This document shows positions 1 through 8,192 of a stretch of DNA of 39,185 bases, piece after piece. Source of the DNA: an uncultured Clostridia bacterium (lineage in GTDB: Bacteria > Bacillota > Clostridia > Oscillospirales > Acutalibacteraceae). Where the stretch lies: assembly GCA_946406145.1 (NCBI GenBank), contig CAMJJL010000017.1, positions 1 to 39,185 on the forward strand, read 5' to 3'. A program made the translations under genes and the position numbers. Below the pieces are notes generated by a model. It saw only the letters and a program-made list of their open reading frames with translations. It did no database searches and had not been told where the DNA came from. Within the stretch, counting starts at the first letter, position 1, and the number at the start of each line of letters is the position of its first letter.

Positions 1-147
1 GAGCTGACCAACGTCATCCGCTGTATGAATCCGCGTTGTATCACCACGACGGAACAGGAACTCGATCATGTATTCCGCCTGACGGATAAAGAGAATAAGA
101 TCTACCGCTGTATCTACTGCGAAACCAAAGCTGAAAGGAAGTATTAA
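1..147 (+). CDS. pyrI: Aspartate carbamoyltransferase regulatory chain, C-terminal fragment (5' end outside window)
   Basis: The first 48 codons are the end of a gene that begins upstream. They carry a four-cysteine zinc site, CMNPRC (C-x4-C) followed later by CIYC (C-x2-C), with conserved wording around it ([12 protein letters not shown]). This is the arrangement of the zinc domain of PyrI, the regulatory subunit of aspartate transcarbamylase, which contacts the catalytic PyrB chain in pyrimidine synthesis. Whether the complete protein is a separate PyrI or a PyrB-PyrI fusion cannot be told from the fragment. The stop codon is only 2 bp before guaB, so pyrimidine and purine genes are probably co-transcribed. 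Confidence 0.85.
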   Translation, partial: ELTNVIRCMNPRCITTTEQELDHVFRLTDKENKIYRCIYCETKAERKY

Positions 148-149
148 AG

Positions 150-1655
150 ATGGCAACTTTTATCAATGAACCTGCCCATACTTTTAATGAATATCTGCTC
201 ATCCCGGGTTACTCCTCCTCGGAGTGCGTACCGGCAAACGTTACCTTAAAAACCCCTCTCGTCAAGTACAAGAAGGGGGAAGAGAGCGCGATCACCATGA
301 ACATCCCCCTTGTATCCGCAATCATGCAGGCGGTTTCCGGCGACAAGCTCGCCGTAGCCCTCGCGACACAGGGCGGCGTGAGCTTTATCTACGGCTCACA
401 GAGCGTTGAGAATGAGGCGGCGATGGTCAGAAGAGCCAAGAGCTATAAGGCAGGCTTTGTCCAGAGTGACAGCAATATCCGTCCCGACGCGACGCTGGCG
501 GACGTCATCGAGCTGACCGAGTGCACCGGTCACAGCACACTGGCTGTCACCGAGGGCGGTAAGCCCGACGGCAAGCTGCTCGGCGTTGTCACCAGTCGTG
601 ACTATCGTATCAGCCGTATGGATCTTTCCGAGAAGGTTGAGACCTTTATGACCCCCTTCGATAAGCTGATCTACGCTTATGAGGGCGCGACGCTGTCCGA
701 GTGCAATGACATCATCTGGGAACACAAGCTCAATTCTCTGCCCGTTATCTCCAAGGACGGAAAAATGAGGTATTTTGTGTTCCGCAAGGACTATGACAGC
801 CATAAGGCGAACCCTAACGAGCTGCTCGACGAGCATAAGCGTTATGTTGTCGGCGCGGGTATCAATACCCGTGACTATGCCGAGCGTGTTCCCGCGCTGA
901 TCGAGGCAGGCGCCGATGTACTGTGCATCGACTCCTCCGAAGGCTTCTCGGAGTGGCAGAAGCTGACCATCGACTGGATCCGAGAGAACTACGGTGACAG
1001 CGTCAAGGTGGGCGCGGGTAACGTCGTTGACGCGGAGGGATTCCGCTATCTTGCCGATTGCGGCGCCGACTTCATCAAGGTTGGTATCGGCGGCGGTTCG
1101 ATCTGTATCACCCGTGAGACCAAGGGCATCGGACGCGGTCAGGCAACTGCGCTGATCGAGGTCTGTGCCGAGAGAGATAAGTATTTTGAAGAAACCGGCG
1201 TGTACATCCCTGTCTGCTCCGACGGCGGTATCGTGTACGATCACCATATCACATTGGCGCTGGCGATGGGCGCCGACTTCATCATGCTGGGCAGATATTT
1301 TGCCCGCTTTGACGAGAGCCCTTCCAACAAGGTCAGCATCAACGGTACCTATTATAAAGAGTATTGGGGCGAGGGTTCTCAGCGCGCGAGAAACTGGCAG
1401 CGCTATGACCTCGGGGGCGACAAGAAGCTCAGCTTTGAGGAAGGCGTCGATTCGCTGGTTCCTTACGCAGGTTCGTTGAAGGATAATGTCGCGCTGTCGC
1501 TCAGCAAGGTCAAGTCGACCATGTGCAACTGCGGTGCGCTGACTATCCGCGAATTACAGGAAAAGGCGAAGCTCACGCTCGTATCGGCTACCTCGATCGT
1601 CGAGGGCGGCGCGCATGACGTTATCCAGAAGGATAAGAGCTCCGCGATGAAATAA
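150..1655 (+). CDS. guaB: IMP dehydrogenase, Tritrichomonas-type
   Basis: The enzyme oxidises IMP to XMP with NAD+, the first committed step to GMP. The 501-residue chain has the (beta/alpha)8 barrel split by a CBS-pair (Bateman) region at about residues 100-225. The catalytic loop GGSICITRE places the nucleophile at Cys319, and the mobile flap QRYDLG places the Arg-Tyr pair at 418-419. As I recall the Tritrichomonas foetus IMPDH, those are exactly its catalytic residue numbers, and long stretches such as the one around [10 protein letters not shown] match it closely. Most bacterial IMPDHs have a GPGSICTTR-type loop instead. The start ATG follows an AGGAAG ribosome site inside the pyrI end. 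Function is secure; the parasite relationship rests on remembered sequence. Confidence 0.95.
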   Translation: MATFINEPAHTFNEYLLIPGYSSSECVPANVTLKTPLVKYKKGEESAITMNIPLVSAIMQAVSGDKLAVALATQGGVSFIYGSQSVENEAAMVRRAKSYKAGFVQSDSNIRPDATLADVIELTECTGHSTLAVTEGGKPDGKLLGVVTSRDYRISRMDLSEKVETFMTPFDKLIYAYEGATLSECNDIIWEHKLNSLPVISKDGKMRYFVFRKDYDSHKANPNELLDEHKRYVVGAGINTRDYAERVPALIEAGADVLCIDSSEGFSEWQKLTIDWIRENYGDSVKVGAGNVVDAEGFRYLADCGADFIKVGIGGGSICITRETKGIGRGQATALIEVCAERDKYFEETGVYIPVCSDGGIVYDHHITLALAMGADFIMLGRYFARFDESPSNKVSINGTYYKEYWGEGSQRARNWQRYDLGGDKKLSFEEGVDSLVPYAGSLKDNVALSLSKVKSTMCNCGALTIRELQEKAKLTLVSATSIVEGGAHDVIQKDKSSAMK

Positions 1656-1663
1656 ATATGAAT

Positions 1664-1713
1664 GGTAGGGACGGTCAATGACCGTCCGCGGACGAGCAAT
1701 GCTCGTCCCTGCA
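1664..1713. repeat. Palindromic intergenic repeat, family F
   Basis: A 50-bp element between guaB and purE made of two adjacent hairpins, GACGGTCAATGACCGTC and GGACGAGCAATGCTCGTCC, whose outer ends (GGGACG / CGTCCC) also pair. No U-tract follows, so it is not a standard terminator. It resembles short mobile palindromes (REP/MITE-like), but only one copy is visible here. Confidence 0.7.
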
Positions 1714-1732
1714 AAACTCGGAGGTATATGAA

Positions 1733-2221
1733 ATGAAAAAAGTCGGGATCATCATGGGCTCCGACAGCGATTTGCCGATCGTCAAAAAGGCGACCGACAT
1801 GCTGTCGACCCTCGACATTCCTTTTGAAGTACACGTTTATTCCGCGCACCGCACTCCCGTTGAAGCGTCTGAATTCGCAAAAAACGCTCGCGAGCGCGGC
1901 TTTGGCGTGCTAATCGCCGCGGCAGGTATGGCGGCGCACTTAGCAGGTGCGATCGCCGCGAATACGACACTGCCTGTCATCGGCATCCCCTGTAAGGGCG
2001 GCATGATGGACGGTCTGGACGCCCTGCTCTCTACCGTGCAGATGCCCACCGGTATCCCGGTAGCGACTGTGGCGCTGAACGGCGCGGCAAACGCGGCGCT
2101 CTTAGCGGCGCAGATCATCGCCGTTGAGGATGCTCAGCTTGCCGCAAAGCTGGATGCAAAACGCAAGGCAGACGCGGCAGTGGTTTTGGAGAAGGATAAT
2201 ACCATTTTGGAGAGATTATAA
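1733..2221 (+). CDS. purE: N5-carboxyaminoimidazole ribonucleotide mutase (class I PurE)
   Basis: PurE moves the carboxyl group of N5-CAIR to C4 to give CAIR in de novo purine synthesis. The 162-residue length is normal for a class I bacterial enzyme. Visible motifs are GSDSDLP (residues 9-15, phosphate/ribose site), SAHRTP (37-42, catalytic His39 region) and [11 protein letters not shown] (62-72). The gene has a good GGAGG ribosome site and follows guaB after a small palindromic repeat. No purK is present in the window. Confidence 0.96.
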   Translation: MKKVGIIMGSDSDLPIVKKATDMLSTLDIPFEVHVYSAHRTPVEASEFAKNARERGFGVLIAAAGMAAHLAGAIAANTTLPVIGIPCKGGMMDGLDALLSTVQMPTGIPVATVALNGAANAALLAAQIIAVEDAQLAAKLDAKRKADAAVVLEKDNTILERL

Positions 2222-2223
2222 TT

Positions 2224-2448
2224 GTCTTCCCCTTGAGGGGAAGGTGGGATTTTGACTCTTATAGAGTCAAAAGGTCGGATGAGGCGAAAACCTTTCCGAT
2301 ATAATCAATCTACAGGATGAGATGGAAACGCTTCCACCTCATCCGTCACCGCCTTGATTGGCGGCGACAGCTTTTCCTAGCGGGAACGGCAACCCTTTTG
2401 GGCTTTGCCCATTTTCCCTAACAGGGAAATTTCCTCAAGGGGAAGGCT
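2224..2448. repeat. Inverted-repeat intergenic element, family A copy 1
   Basis: It fills most of the 264-bp purE-purF gap. The outer ends CTTCCCCTTGAGG and CCTCAAGGGGAAGGC are inverted copies. Inside are a GACTCTTATAGAGTC hairpin and the blocks GGTCGGATGAGG and CTTCCACCTCATCCG, both shared with the element at 5766-5928. It also holds a GGCGGCGACAG segment resembling part of family B. No coding potential is seen. The size, terminal inverted repeats and intergenic position suggest a non-autonomous MITE-like element. Confidence 0.75.
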
Positions 2449-2485
2449 TTGTGGATTGCATGACACCTGAGGAGGTATATGAATC

Positions 2486-3910
2486 ATGGGTGGCTTTTTC
2501 GGCATTACGTCAACCGAAGATTGTATGATGGATGTGTTCTTCGGCGTTGACTATCATTCCCATCTCGGAACACGTCGCGGCGGTCTTGCCGCTTACGACG
2601 CCGAGGTCGGCTTACAGCGCAAGATCCATAATATAGAAAATGCACCGTTCAGAACGAAGTTTCTGCACATTTTCGACGAGATGAAGGGCACCTCGGCGAT
2701 CGGCGTCATTTCGGATACCGATCCGCAGCCGATGCTGATTCGCTCTCATCTCGGCACCTATGCGATCTGCAGCGTAGGTATCATCAATAACGCGGAGGAG
2801 CTGATCGAAAGGCACCTCAAACATTCTTACGGACATTTCGATGCGATGACCGGCGGCAGGGTGAATTCCACTGAGCTGCTCGCGGCATTGATCGATACGC
2901 AATCGAGCTTTGCCGAGGGCATCAAATTTGCTCAGAGCATCATCGACGGCACACAGAATATTCTGATCCTTTTGGAGGACGGATCGCTGATCGCCGCGCG
3001 TGATAAAGTCGGCAGACTGCCTGTCTGTATCGGCAGGAGCGAATACGGCTACGCAGTGTCCTTTGAGAGCTACGCGTATCAGAAGCTCGGCTATGAGGAC
3101 GACAGAGAGTTAGGCCCCGGCGAGATCGTTCTGCTCACGCCGACCTATCTCAAACAACTCGCTAAGCCCGGCAAGAAAAAGCGTATCTGCTCCTTCTTGT
3201 GGAGCTACTACGGCTATCCGACCTCGACCTATGAGGGCGTGAACGTCGAGCTGATGCGCTACCGCAACGGCGCGATCATGGCGCACCACGATCAGAAAAA
3301 TCTCGGTGACATCAACGTCGATTATGTCGGCGGTGTGCCGGATTCGGGTACGCCCCACGCGATCGGCTACGCCAATGAGAGCGGCAAGCCCTTCGCGCGC
3401 GCGTTCATCAAATACACACCGACCTGGTCGCGCTCCTTTATGCCGACCAATCAGACCGACCGCAACAAGATCGCGAAGATGAAGCAGATCCCTGTCTATG
3501 ATCTGATCACCGACAAAGACCTGCTCTTTGTGGACGACTCCATCGTGCGCGGTACTCAGCTCAGAGAAACGGTCGAGTTCCTGTATGAGAACGGCGCCAA
3601 GAGCGTGCATATGCGCTCGGCATGTCCGCCGATCATGTACGGCTGTAAGTACCTCAACTTTTCGCGCAATACATCCGATATGGATCTGATCGCGCGCAGA
3701 GTCATCCTCGAGCTCGAGGGGGAAGAGGGCTTCAATCATATCAAGGAGTATGCCGACGGTTCTACTGCCCGTGGCAAGAACCTGAGAAAAACCATTTGTG
3801 AGAAGCTGAAATTCGATTCGCTGGATTTCCAGTCCCTCGACGGCATCGTAGAAGCGATCGGTCTCCCCAAATGCGAGTTGTGTACCTACTGCTGGGACGG
3901 CGAAGAGTAG
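2486..3910 (+). CDS. purF: PurF-like amidophosphoribosyltransferase with degenerate glutaminase domain
   Basis: PurF makes 5-phosphoribosylamine from PRPP, normally with ammonia cut from glutamine. The C-terminal transferase half is intact, with the PRPP loop LLFVDDSIVRGT (346-357). Cys235, Cys387 and the C-terminal CELCTYC group (463-469) match the [4Fe-4S] ligand pattern known from Bacillus subtilis PurF. The N-terminal Ntn-glutaminase half is unusual. The protein starts MGGFFGI where canonical enzymes expose a nucleophilic Cys (CGVFGI-type), HRGQ is replaced by TRRGG (29-33), and the HNGN motif is replaced by VGIINN (97-102). It may therefore use free ammonia or a partner. Its place between purE and purM supports a purine role. 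The start is set by GGAGG 8 bp upstream. Confidence 0.85.
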   Translation: MGGFFGITSTEDCMMDVFFGVDYHSHLGTRRGGLAAYDAEVGLQRKIHNIENAPFRTKFLHIFDEMKGTSAIGVISDTDPQPMLIRSHLGTYAICSVGIINNAEELIERHLKHSYGHFDAMTGGRVNSTELLAALIDTQSSFAEGIKFAQSIIDGTQNILILLEDGSLIAARDKVGRLPVCIGRSEYGYAVSFESYAYQKLGYEDDRELGPGEIVLLTPTYLKQLAKPGKKKRICSFLWSYYGYPTSTYEGVNVELMRYRNGAIMAHHDQKNLGDINVDYVGGVPDSGTPHAIGYANESGKPFARAFIKYTPTWSRSFMPTNQTDRNKIAKMKQIPVYDLITDKDLLFVDDSIVRGTQLRETVEFLYENGAKSVHMRSACPPIMYGCKYLNFSRNTSDMDLIARRVILELEGEEGFNHIKEYADGSTARGKNLRKTICEKLKFDSLDFQSLDGIVEAIGLPKCELCTYCWDGEE

Positions 3911-4126
3911 GCACGTGTGCCTTGGTTCCGCCTTTTGAATTGTTTGTTATGATTTTGAACGGCATCAACGGCGTATCAGTAGTTCTTATATGACAAACAA
4001 CCGCCATAACTATCACTCAAAGGTGTCTGTATTGAATCAACGTGAATAACGGCGGATCAAGATTTCTGATCCTATAATATACAATGATGTTTCAATGCTC
4101 TTTTTCAGAGCAGAAAGGTTAAGAAT
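3911..4126. other. Non-coding purF-purM spacer with hairpins
   Basis: A 216-bp spacer without a credible gene. It begins with the 12-nt palindrome GGCACGTGTGCC just after the purF stop. It also holds an 11-nt inverted repeat, TTGTTTGTTAT (3940-3950) and ATGACAAACAA (3990-4000), pairing with one G-U, and a GGATCA/TGATCC hairpin at 4054-4072 followed by TATAAT at 4073-4078. No -35 box sits at the right distance, so an internal promoter is only weakly suggested. I do not recognise a riboswitch. Confidence 0.5.
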
Positions 4127-5176
4127 ATGAATAAAAACTCCAAATCCGACGCTTACGCCGCGGCAGGCGTCGATATCACCGCAGGCTATAAGGCGGTCGA
4201 GCTGATGAAGCAGCATGTCGCGCGTACCGCGACCGCGGGCGTATGCTCCGATGTAGGCGGCTTCGGCGGACTGTTTGAGCTGGATCTGACCGGTATCACC
4301 AAGCCGGTTCTGGTCAGCGGCACTGACGGCGTCGGCACAAAGCTCAAGCTCGCATTCCTCATGGACAAGCATGATACCGTAGGTATTGACTGCGTGGCAA
4401 TGTGCGTCAACGATATCGTTTGCGTAGGCGCAAAGCCTCTGCTGTTCCTCGACTATATCGCCTGCGGCAAGAATGTTCCCGAGCGTATTGCGGACATCGT
4501 CAAGGGCGTCGCCGACGGCTGTGTACAGTCCGGCGCGGCGCTGATCGGCGGCGAGACCGCTGAGATGCCCGGCTTCTATCCCGAGGAGGAATACGACCTT
4601 GCCGGCTACAGCACCGGTGTGGTCGATAAGGATAAGATCATCGATAACAAGAAGATGGCGGTCGGCGACGTCGTTATCGCGCTGCCGTCCTCCGGCGTCC
4701 ATTCTAACGGTTTTTCTCTTGTTCGTAAGGTCTTTGACGTAGAGAACGCCGATATTAAAACGCCGGTTGAGGCTCTCGGCGGCAAGAGCGTGGGCGAGAC
4801 CCTGCTTACCCCGACCAGGATCTATGTCAAGCCCGTTCTGGCACTGCTCGACAAGGTGCAGGTCAAGGGTATCTCTCACATCACCGGCGGCGGTTTTTAT
4901 GAGAACATTCCGCGTTCCATCCCCGACGGTCTGTGCGCGAAGATTCAGAAGGACGCTGTCCGTATCCTGCCGATCTTCCGCCTCATTCAGGAAAAGGGAG
5001 GTATCTCGGAGCACGACATGTTCAACACCTTTAACATGGGCGTCGGCATGAGTATCGTCGTCCCTGCTTCTCAGGCGGATGAGGCGCTTTCGATCCTCAA
5101 GGCTGAGGGCGAGGACGCTTACATCATCGGCGAAATCGTCAAGGCGCAGGGCGAGGAGAAGATCGAGTTATGTTAA
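4127..5176 (+). CDS. purM: Phosphoribosylformylglycinamidine cyclo-ligase (AIR synthetase)
   Basis: PurM closes the imidazole ring, converting FGAM and ATP to AIR. The 349-residue chain has the family's glycine-rich ATP/substrate segments [11 protein letters not shown] (64-74) and GGETAEMPG (141-149), plus [14 protein letters not shown] in the C-terminal half. Length is normal. The start ATG has only an AAAGG-type ribosome site. Its last 7 bp overlap the purN start, so the two are probably translationally coupled. Confidence 0.96.
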   Translation: MNKNSKSDAYAAAGVDITAGYKAVELMKQHVARTATAGVCSDVGGFGGLFELDLTGITKPVLVSGTDGVGTKLKLAFLMDKHDTVGIDCVAMCVNDIVCVGAKPLLFLDYIACGKNVPERIADIVKGVADGCVQSGAALIGGETAEMPGFYPEEEYDLAGYSTGVVDKDKIIDNKKMAVGDVVIALPSSGVHSNGFSLVRKVFDVENADIKTPVEALGGKSVGETLLTPTRIYVKPVLALLDKVQVKGISHITGGGFYENIPRSIPDGLCAKIQKDAVRILPIFRLIQEKGGISEHDMFNTFNMGVGMSIVVPASQADEALSILKAEGEDAYIIGEIVKAQGEEKIELC

Positions 5177-5781
5177 AGGCGAAGATCGCAGTACTGGTAT
5201 CCGGTGGCGGCACGAATCTGCAGGCGCTGATCGACGCGCAGAACAGCGGCATGATCCACAGCGGCGAGATCAAGCTGGTCATCTCCAACAACCAAAACGC
5301 TTATGCGCTGACCCGTGCCGAAAACGCAGGGATCAAAGCATTATATATTTCTAAAAAGGAATTAAAAACGCAAGAGGCATTTGAGACCGCCATGATCGAC
5401 GCGCTCGAAGAAAACGGGATCGACCTGATCGTTCTTGCGGGCTTTATGTCGATCCTGTCGGAGCGGTTCACCTTGCGCTATGACCACCGCATCATCAACA
5501 TCCATCCGTCGTTAATCCCGTCCTTCTGCGGACAGGGCTACTACGGCTTGAAGGTGCATGAGGCGGCGCTTGAAAAAGGCGTCAAGGTGACCGGTGCGAC
5601 TGTCCACTTTGTCAACGAGATCCCCGACGGCGGCGAGATCATCGCGCAAAAGGCGGTCAAGGTAGAGGACGGTGACACGCCTGAGACTCTGCAAAGACGC
5701 GTCATGGAGCAGGCGGAGTGGATCATCCTGCCGCAGGCGGTAGAGAAGATTTCAGCAAAGCTGCAAAAGCCTTCCCCTTGA
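5170..5781 (+). CDS. purN: Phosphoribosylglycinamide formyltransferase (10-formyl-THF dependent)
   Basis: PurN transfers a formyl group from 10-formyltetrahydrofolate to GAR. Motifs are [10 protein letters not shown] (11-20, phosphate site) and the catalytic triad-like Asn110, His112 (NIHPSL) and Asp153 (NEIPDGG). The 203-residue length is normal. The final residues KPSP and the TGA stop are written by the left end of the repeat element at 5766-5928, so the native C-terminus has been replaced or trimmed by that insertion. It overlaps purM by 7 bp. Confidence 0.96.
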   Translation: MLKAKIAVLVSGGGTNLQALIDAQNSGMIHSGEIKLVISNNQNAYALTRAENAGIKALYISKKELKTQEAFETAMIDALEENGIDLIVLAGFMSILSERFTLRYDHRIINIHPSLIPSFCGQGYYGLKVHEAALEKGVKVTGATVHFVNEIPDGGEIIAQKAVKVEDGDTPETLQRRVMEQAEWIILPQAVEKISAKLQKPSP

Positions 5782-5928
5782 GGAGAAGGTGGGCAATTTG
5801 CCCTACAAGGTAAATTGGTCGGATGAGGTGAAAACCTTTCCGAAAAGCAGTGAGTGGTAGTGTGTGGAAACGCTTCCACCTCATCCGCTTCACTTTGTTC
5901 AGCACCTTCCCCTCAAGGGGAAGGCTTT
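5766..5928. repeat. Inverted-repeat element, family A copy 2 (overlaps purN stop)
   Basis: The ends AAAGCCTTCCCCTTGAGG (5766-5783) and CCTCAAGGGGAAGGCTTT (5911-5928) are an exact 18-nt inverted repeat. The interior shares GGTCGGATGAGG, GAAAACCTTTCCGA and the block TGGAAACGCTTCCACCTCATCCG with the element after purE. It starts inside purN and supplies its stop codon. No protein is encoded. Confidence 0.85.
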
Positions 5929-5957
5929 AATAGGTTAAATAAAAGGGGAAATTTGGA

Positions 5958-6677
5958 ATGAACATCTATAAAATCAACGACATCGCCGAGCTGCTCGACG
6001 GCAATACCTATCCGGGCAGAGGCATCATCATCGGCAAGACTGCCGACGGTACCAAAGCCGCTGCTGCTTACTTCATCATGGGCAGAAGCGCTAACTCCAG
6101 AAACCGCATCTTCACTGAGCGCGATGGAGCGGTATTCACCGAGCCCTTTGACGCAAGCAAGGTCGAAGATCCCTCGCTGATCATTTATGCGGCGATCCGC
6201 GAGTATGAAAACAACCTGATCGTCACCAACGGCGACCAGACCGACACCATCTATGAGGGACTGCAGAACGGCAAGTGCTTCAACAGCTCTCTTAAGAGCC
6301 GTGAGTTCGAGCCTGACGCACCGAACCTCACACCCCGTATCAGCGGTATCCTGACCTTTGAGGACGGCGACTTTACCTACAAGATGTCCATCCTCAAGTC
6401 CATCGATCCCGAGGGCAGTGATTGCGCGCGCTATCTGTACAGCTATCCGTCCAAGGCGGGCTTAGGTCATTTCATCCACACCTATGTCTGCGACGGCAAT
6501 CCGATCCCGACCTTCCAGGGAGAACCCGAGAGAGTCGCGATCGACGACGACATCGACGCTTTCACCGACAAACTGTGGAACGCGCTGGATGAGAACAACA
6601 AGATCTCGCTGTATGTCAGATACATTGACCTCGAGACCGGCGAGGAAGAGAACCGTCTGGTCAATAAGAATAGATAA
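5958..6677 (+). CDS. purO: IMP cyclohydrolase, PurO family
   Basis: PurO closes FAICAR to IMP, the last step of de novo purine synthesis. It was first characterised in archaea and is unrelated to the cyclohydrolase half of bacterial PurH. The 239-residue protein has the family-like opening YPGRGIIIGKTADGTKAAAAY and the Arg/Asn-rich MGRSANSRNR segment. Its position directly before an AICAR transformylase that lacks the PurH cyclohydrolase domain strongly supports the assignment. The start ATG follows AAGGGGAA. It is flanked by repeat elements on both sides. Recognition is by motif memory and context, not alignment. Confidence 0.85.
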   Translation: MNIYKINDIAELLDGNTYPGRGIIIGKTADGTKAAAAYFIMGRSANSRNRIFTERDGAVFTEPFDASKVEDPSLIIYAAIREYENNLIVTNGDQTDTIYEGLQNGKCFNSSLKSREFEPDAPNLTPRISGILTFEDGDFTYKMSILKSIDPEGSDCARYLYSYPSKAGLGHFIHTYVCDGNPIPTFQGEPERVAIDDDIDAFTDKLWNALDENNKISLYVRYIDLETGEEENRLVNKNR

Positions 6678-6678
6678 T

Positions 6679-6814
6679 AGCCTCCCTTCTCTAAGGGAGG
6701 TGCCCGATAGGGCGGAGGGTTGATCGTTGGATTACGATATTCTTTGAAAAATTATCTTGATTTTGCGTATCAACCCCGGTCGCTATGGCGACAGCCCCCT
6801 TGGGAAAGGGGGCC
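6679..6814. repeat. Intergenic repeat, family B copy 1
   Basis: The left end is AGCCTCCCTTCTCTAAGGGAGG, itself a hairpin, then GGCGGAGGGTTGA. The right end is CAACCCCGGTCGCTATGGCGACAG and CCCCCTTGGGAAAGGGGGCC. GAGGGTTG pairs with CAACCCC, so the whole 136-bp element can fold on itself. It fills the space between purO and the AICAR transformylase gene. Confidence 0.8.
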
Positions 6815-6836
6815 AAATCAGAGAGGAGTTTTATCA

Positions 6837-8021
6837 ATGAAAGAATTTGAATTAAAATACGGTTGCAACCCCAATCAAAAACCCGCGAAGATCTTTATGA
6901 ACGACGGCTCCGATCTGCCGATCACGATCCTGTGCGGCAGACCCGGCTACATCAACTTCCTCGACGCGTTCAACTCTTGGCAGCTCGTCAAGGAGCTAAA
7001 GGAGGCACTCGGACTGCCTGCCGTCACCTCGTTCAAGCATGTCAGCCCCACCTCGGCGGCTGTCGGCGTACCGCTTTCCGATAAGCTCAAGAAGGCTTGC
7101 TTTGTCGATGACATCGAGGGGCTGGATGACAGCCCTCTCGCCTGTGCCTATGCGCGTGCGCGCGGTACCGACCGTATGTGCTCCTTCGGCGACTGGGTCG
7201 CGCTGAGCGACGTCTGCGACGTGACCACCGCGAAAATGATCCAGCGTGAGGTCAGTGACGGCATCATCGCACCCGGCTATGAGCCCGAGGCGCTCGAGAT
7301 CCTCAAATCCAAGAGAAAAGGCAACTACAATATCGTACAGATCGATCCGAACTATGTTCCCGATCCCGTTGAGCATAAGCAGGTCTACGGCATCACCTTT
7401 GAGCAGGGCAGAAACAACTTTGAGATCAACCGCGCTTTGCTTGAGAATATTGTCACTAAGAACAAGGAGCTGCCCGAGAGCGCTGTGCGCGATCTGATCA
7501 TCTCCCTGATCACCCTCAAATATACCCAGTCCAATTCCGTCTGCTACGCGGTGGACGGTCAGGCGATCGGCGTCGGCGCCGGTCAGCAGAGCCGTATCCA
7601 CTGCACCCGTCTGGCAGGCTCTAAGGCAGATACATGGTTCCTCAGACAGAGTGACAAGGTACTGAACCTCCCGTTCCGTGAGGATATCCGCCGTCCCGAC
7701 CGTGACAACGTCATCGATGGTTATATCAACCGCAATGAAGAGGATGTTACCGCTGACGGCAACTGGCAGAAGTACTTTACCGAGCAGCCTGCTCCCTTCA
7801 CCGATGAGGAGCAGAGAGCGTACCTCGATACCATCGACAACGTCGCGCTTGGTTCGGACGCGTTCTTCCCGTTCTCCGACAACATCGAAAGAGCGTATAA
7901 GAGCGGCGTCAAATACATCGCGGAGCCCGGTGGCTCCATCCGTGATGACGCGGTCATCGACTGCTGTGATAAATACGGCATGGCGATGGCGTTCACCGGT
8001 ATGAGATTGTTCCACCACTGA
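6837..8021 (+). CDS. purH: AICAR transformylase, stand-alone (PurH C-terminal domain only)
   Basis: The enzyme formylates AICAR to FAICAR with 10-formyltetrahydrofolate. The 394-residue protein carries the catalytic Lys67-His68 pair (SFKHVSP) and the conserved block SNSVCYAVDGQAIGVGAGQQ, then RIHCTRLAGSKAD. The MGS-like IMP cyclohydrolase domain that precedes it in ordinary bifunctional PurH is absent, and the neighbouring purO supplies that step. The frame is open upstream to 6720 through the repeat element. I chose ATG 6837 because it has GAGAGGAG just upstream and gives the family N-terminus MKEFELKYGCNPNQKPA. Confidence 0.95.
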   Translation: MKEFELKYGCNPNQKPAKIFMNDGSDLPITILCGRPGYINFLDAFNSWQLVKELKEALGLPAVTSFKHVSPTSAAVGVPLSDKLKKACFVDDIEGLDDSPLACAYARARGTDRMCSFGDWVALSDVCDVTTAKMIQREVSDGIIAPGYEPEALEILKSKRKGNYNIVQIDPNYVPDPVEHKQVYGITFEQGRNNFEINRALLENIVTKNKELPESAVRDLIISLITLKYTQSNSVCYAVDGQAIGVGAGQQSRIHCTRLAGSKADTWFLRQSDKVLNLPFREDIRRPDRDNVIDGYINRNEEDVTADGNWQKYFTEQPAPFTDEEQRAYLDTIDNVALGSDAFFPFSDNIERAYKSGVKYIAEPGGSIRDDAVIDCCDKYGMAMAFTGMRLFHH

Positions 8022-8032
8022 TACTTCCGGTG

Positions 8033-8166
8033 TAGGGGAGAGTCTTGACTCTCCCGATCGCGAAGCGAATGATTGCAGTATTTTTGTGAATGATTTTTTG
8101 AAAGATTTCAATTTGGCTGTCGGTTTTTTTGACGGACAACCGGGAGGGTCAAGACCCTCTCCTACA
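8033..8166. repeat. Inverted-repeat element, family D
   Basis: The ends TGTAGGGGAGAGTCTTGACT and the matching right end AGGGTCAAGACCCTCTCCTA(CA) form a long imperfect inverted repeat of about 26 nt. Each end also has its own hairpin (GAGAGTCTTGACTCTC; GAGGGTCAAGACCCTC). The 134-bp element separates the AICAR transformylase gene from purD. Only one copy is in the window. Confidence 0.75.
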
Positions 8167-8192
8167 ATAAGTTGGTTAAAAGGGGAAACTAC

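Noticed and set aside
4073-4078. TATAAT before purM as an internal promoter
   Set aside because: No -35 hexamer lies 15-19 bp upstream and there is no extended -10 TG, so the evidence is too thin to list as a promoter.
3911-4126. Purine or PRPP/ppGpp riboswitch
   Set aside because: I could not find the conserved junction sequences of purine-responsive riboswitches. The hairpins present do not match a known layout.
6996-8111. 371-codon open frame on the - strand
   Set aside because: It lies antisense to the AICAR transformylase gene, whose frame is clearly coding. The reverse frame is open because of codon bias and has no recognisable motif. The same holds for the other long - strand frames, for example 4037-5014, 10353-11075, 11247-12053 and 28787-29647.
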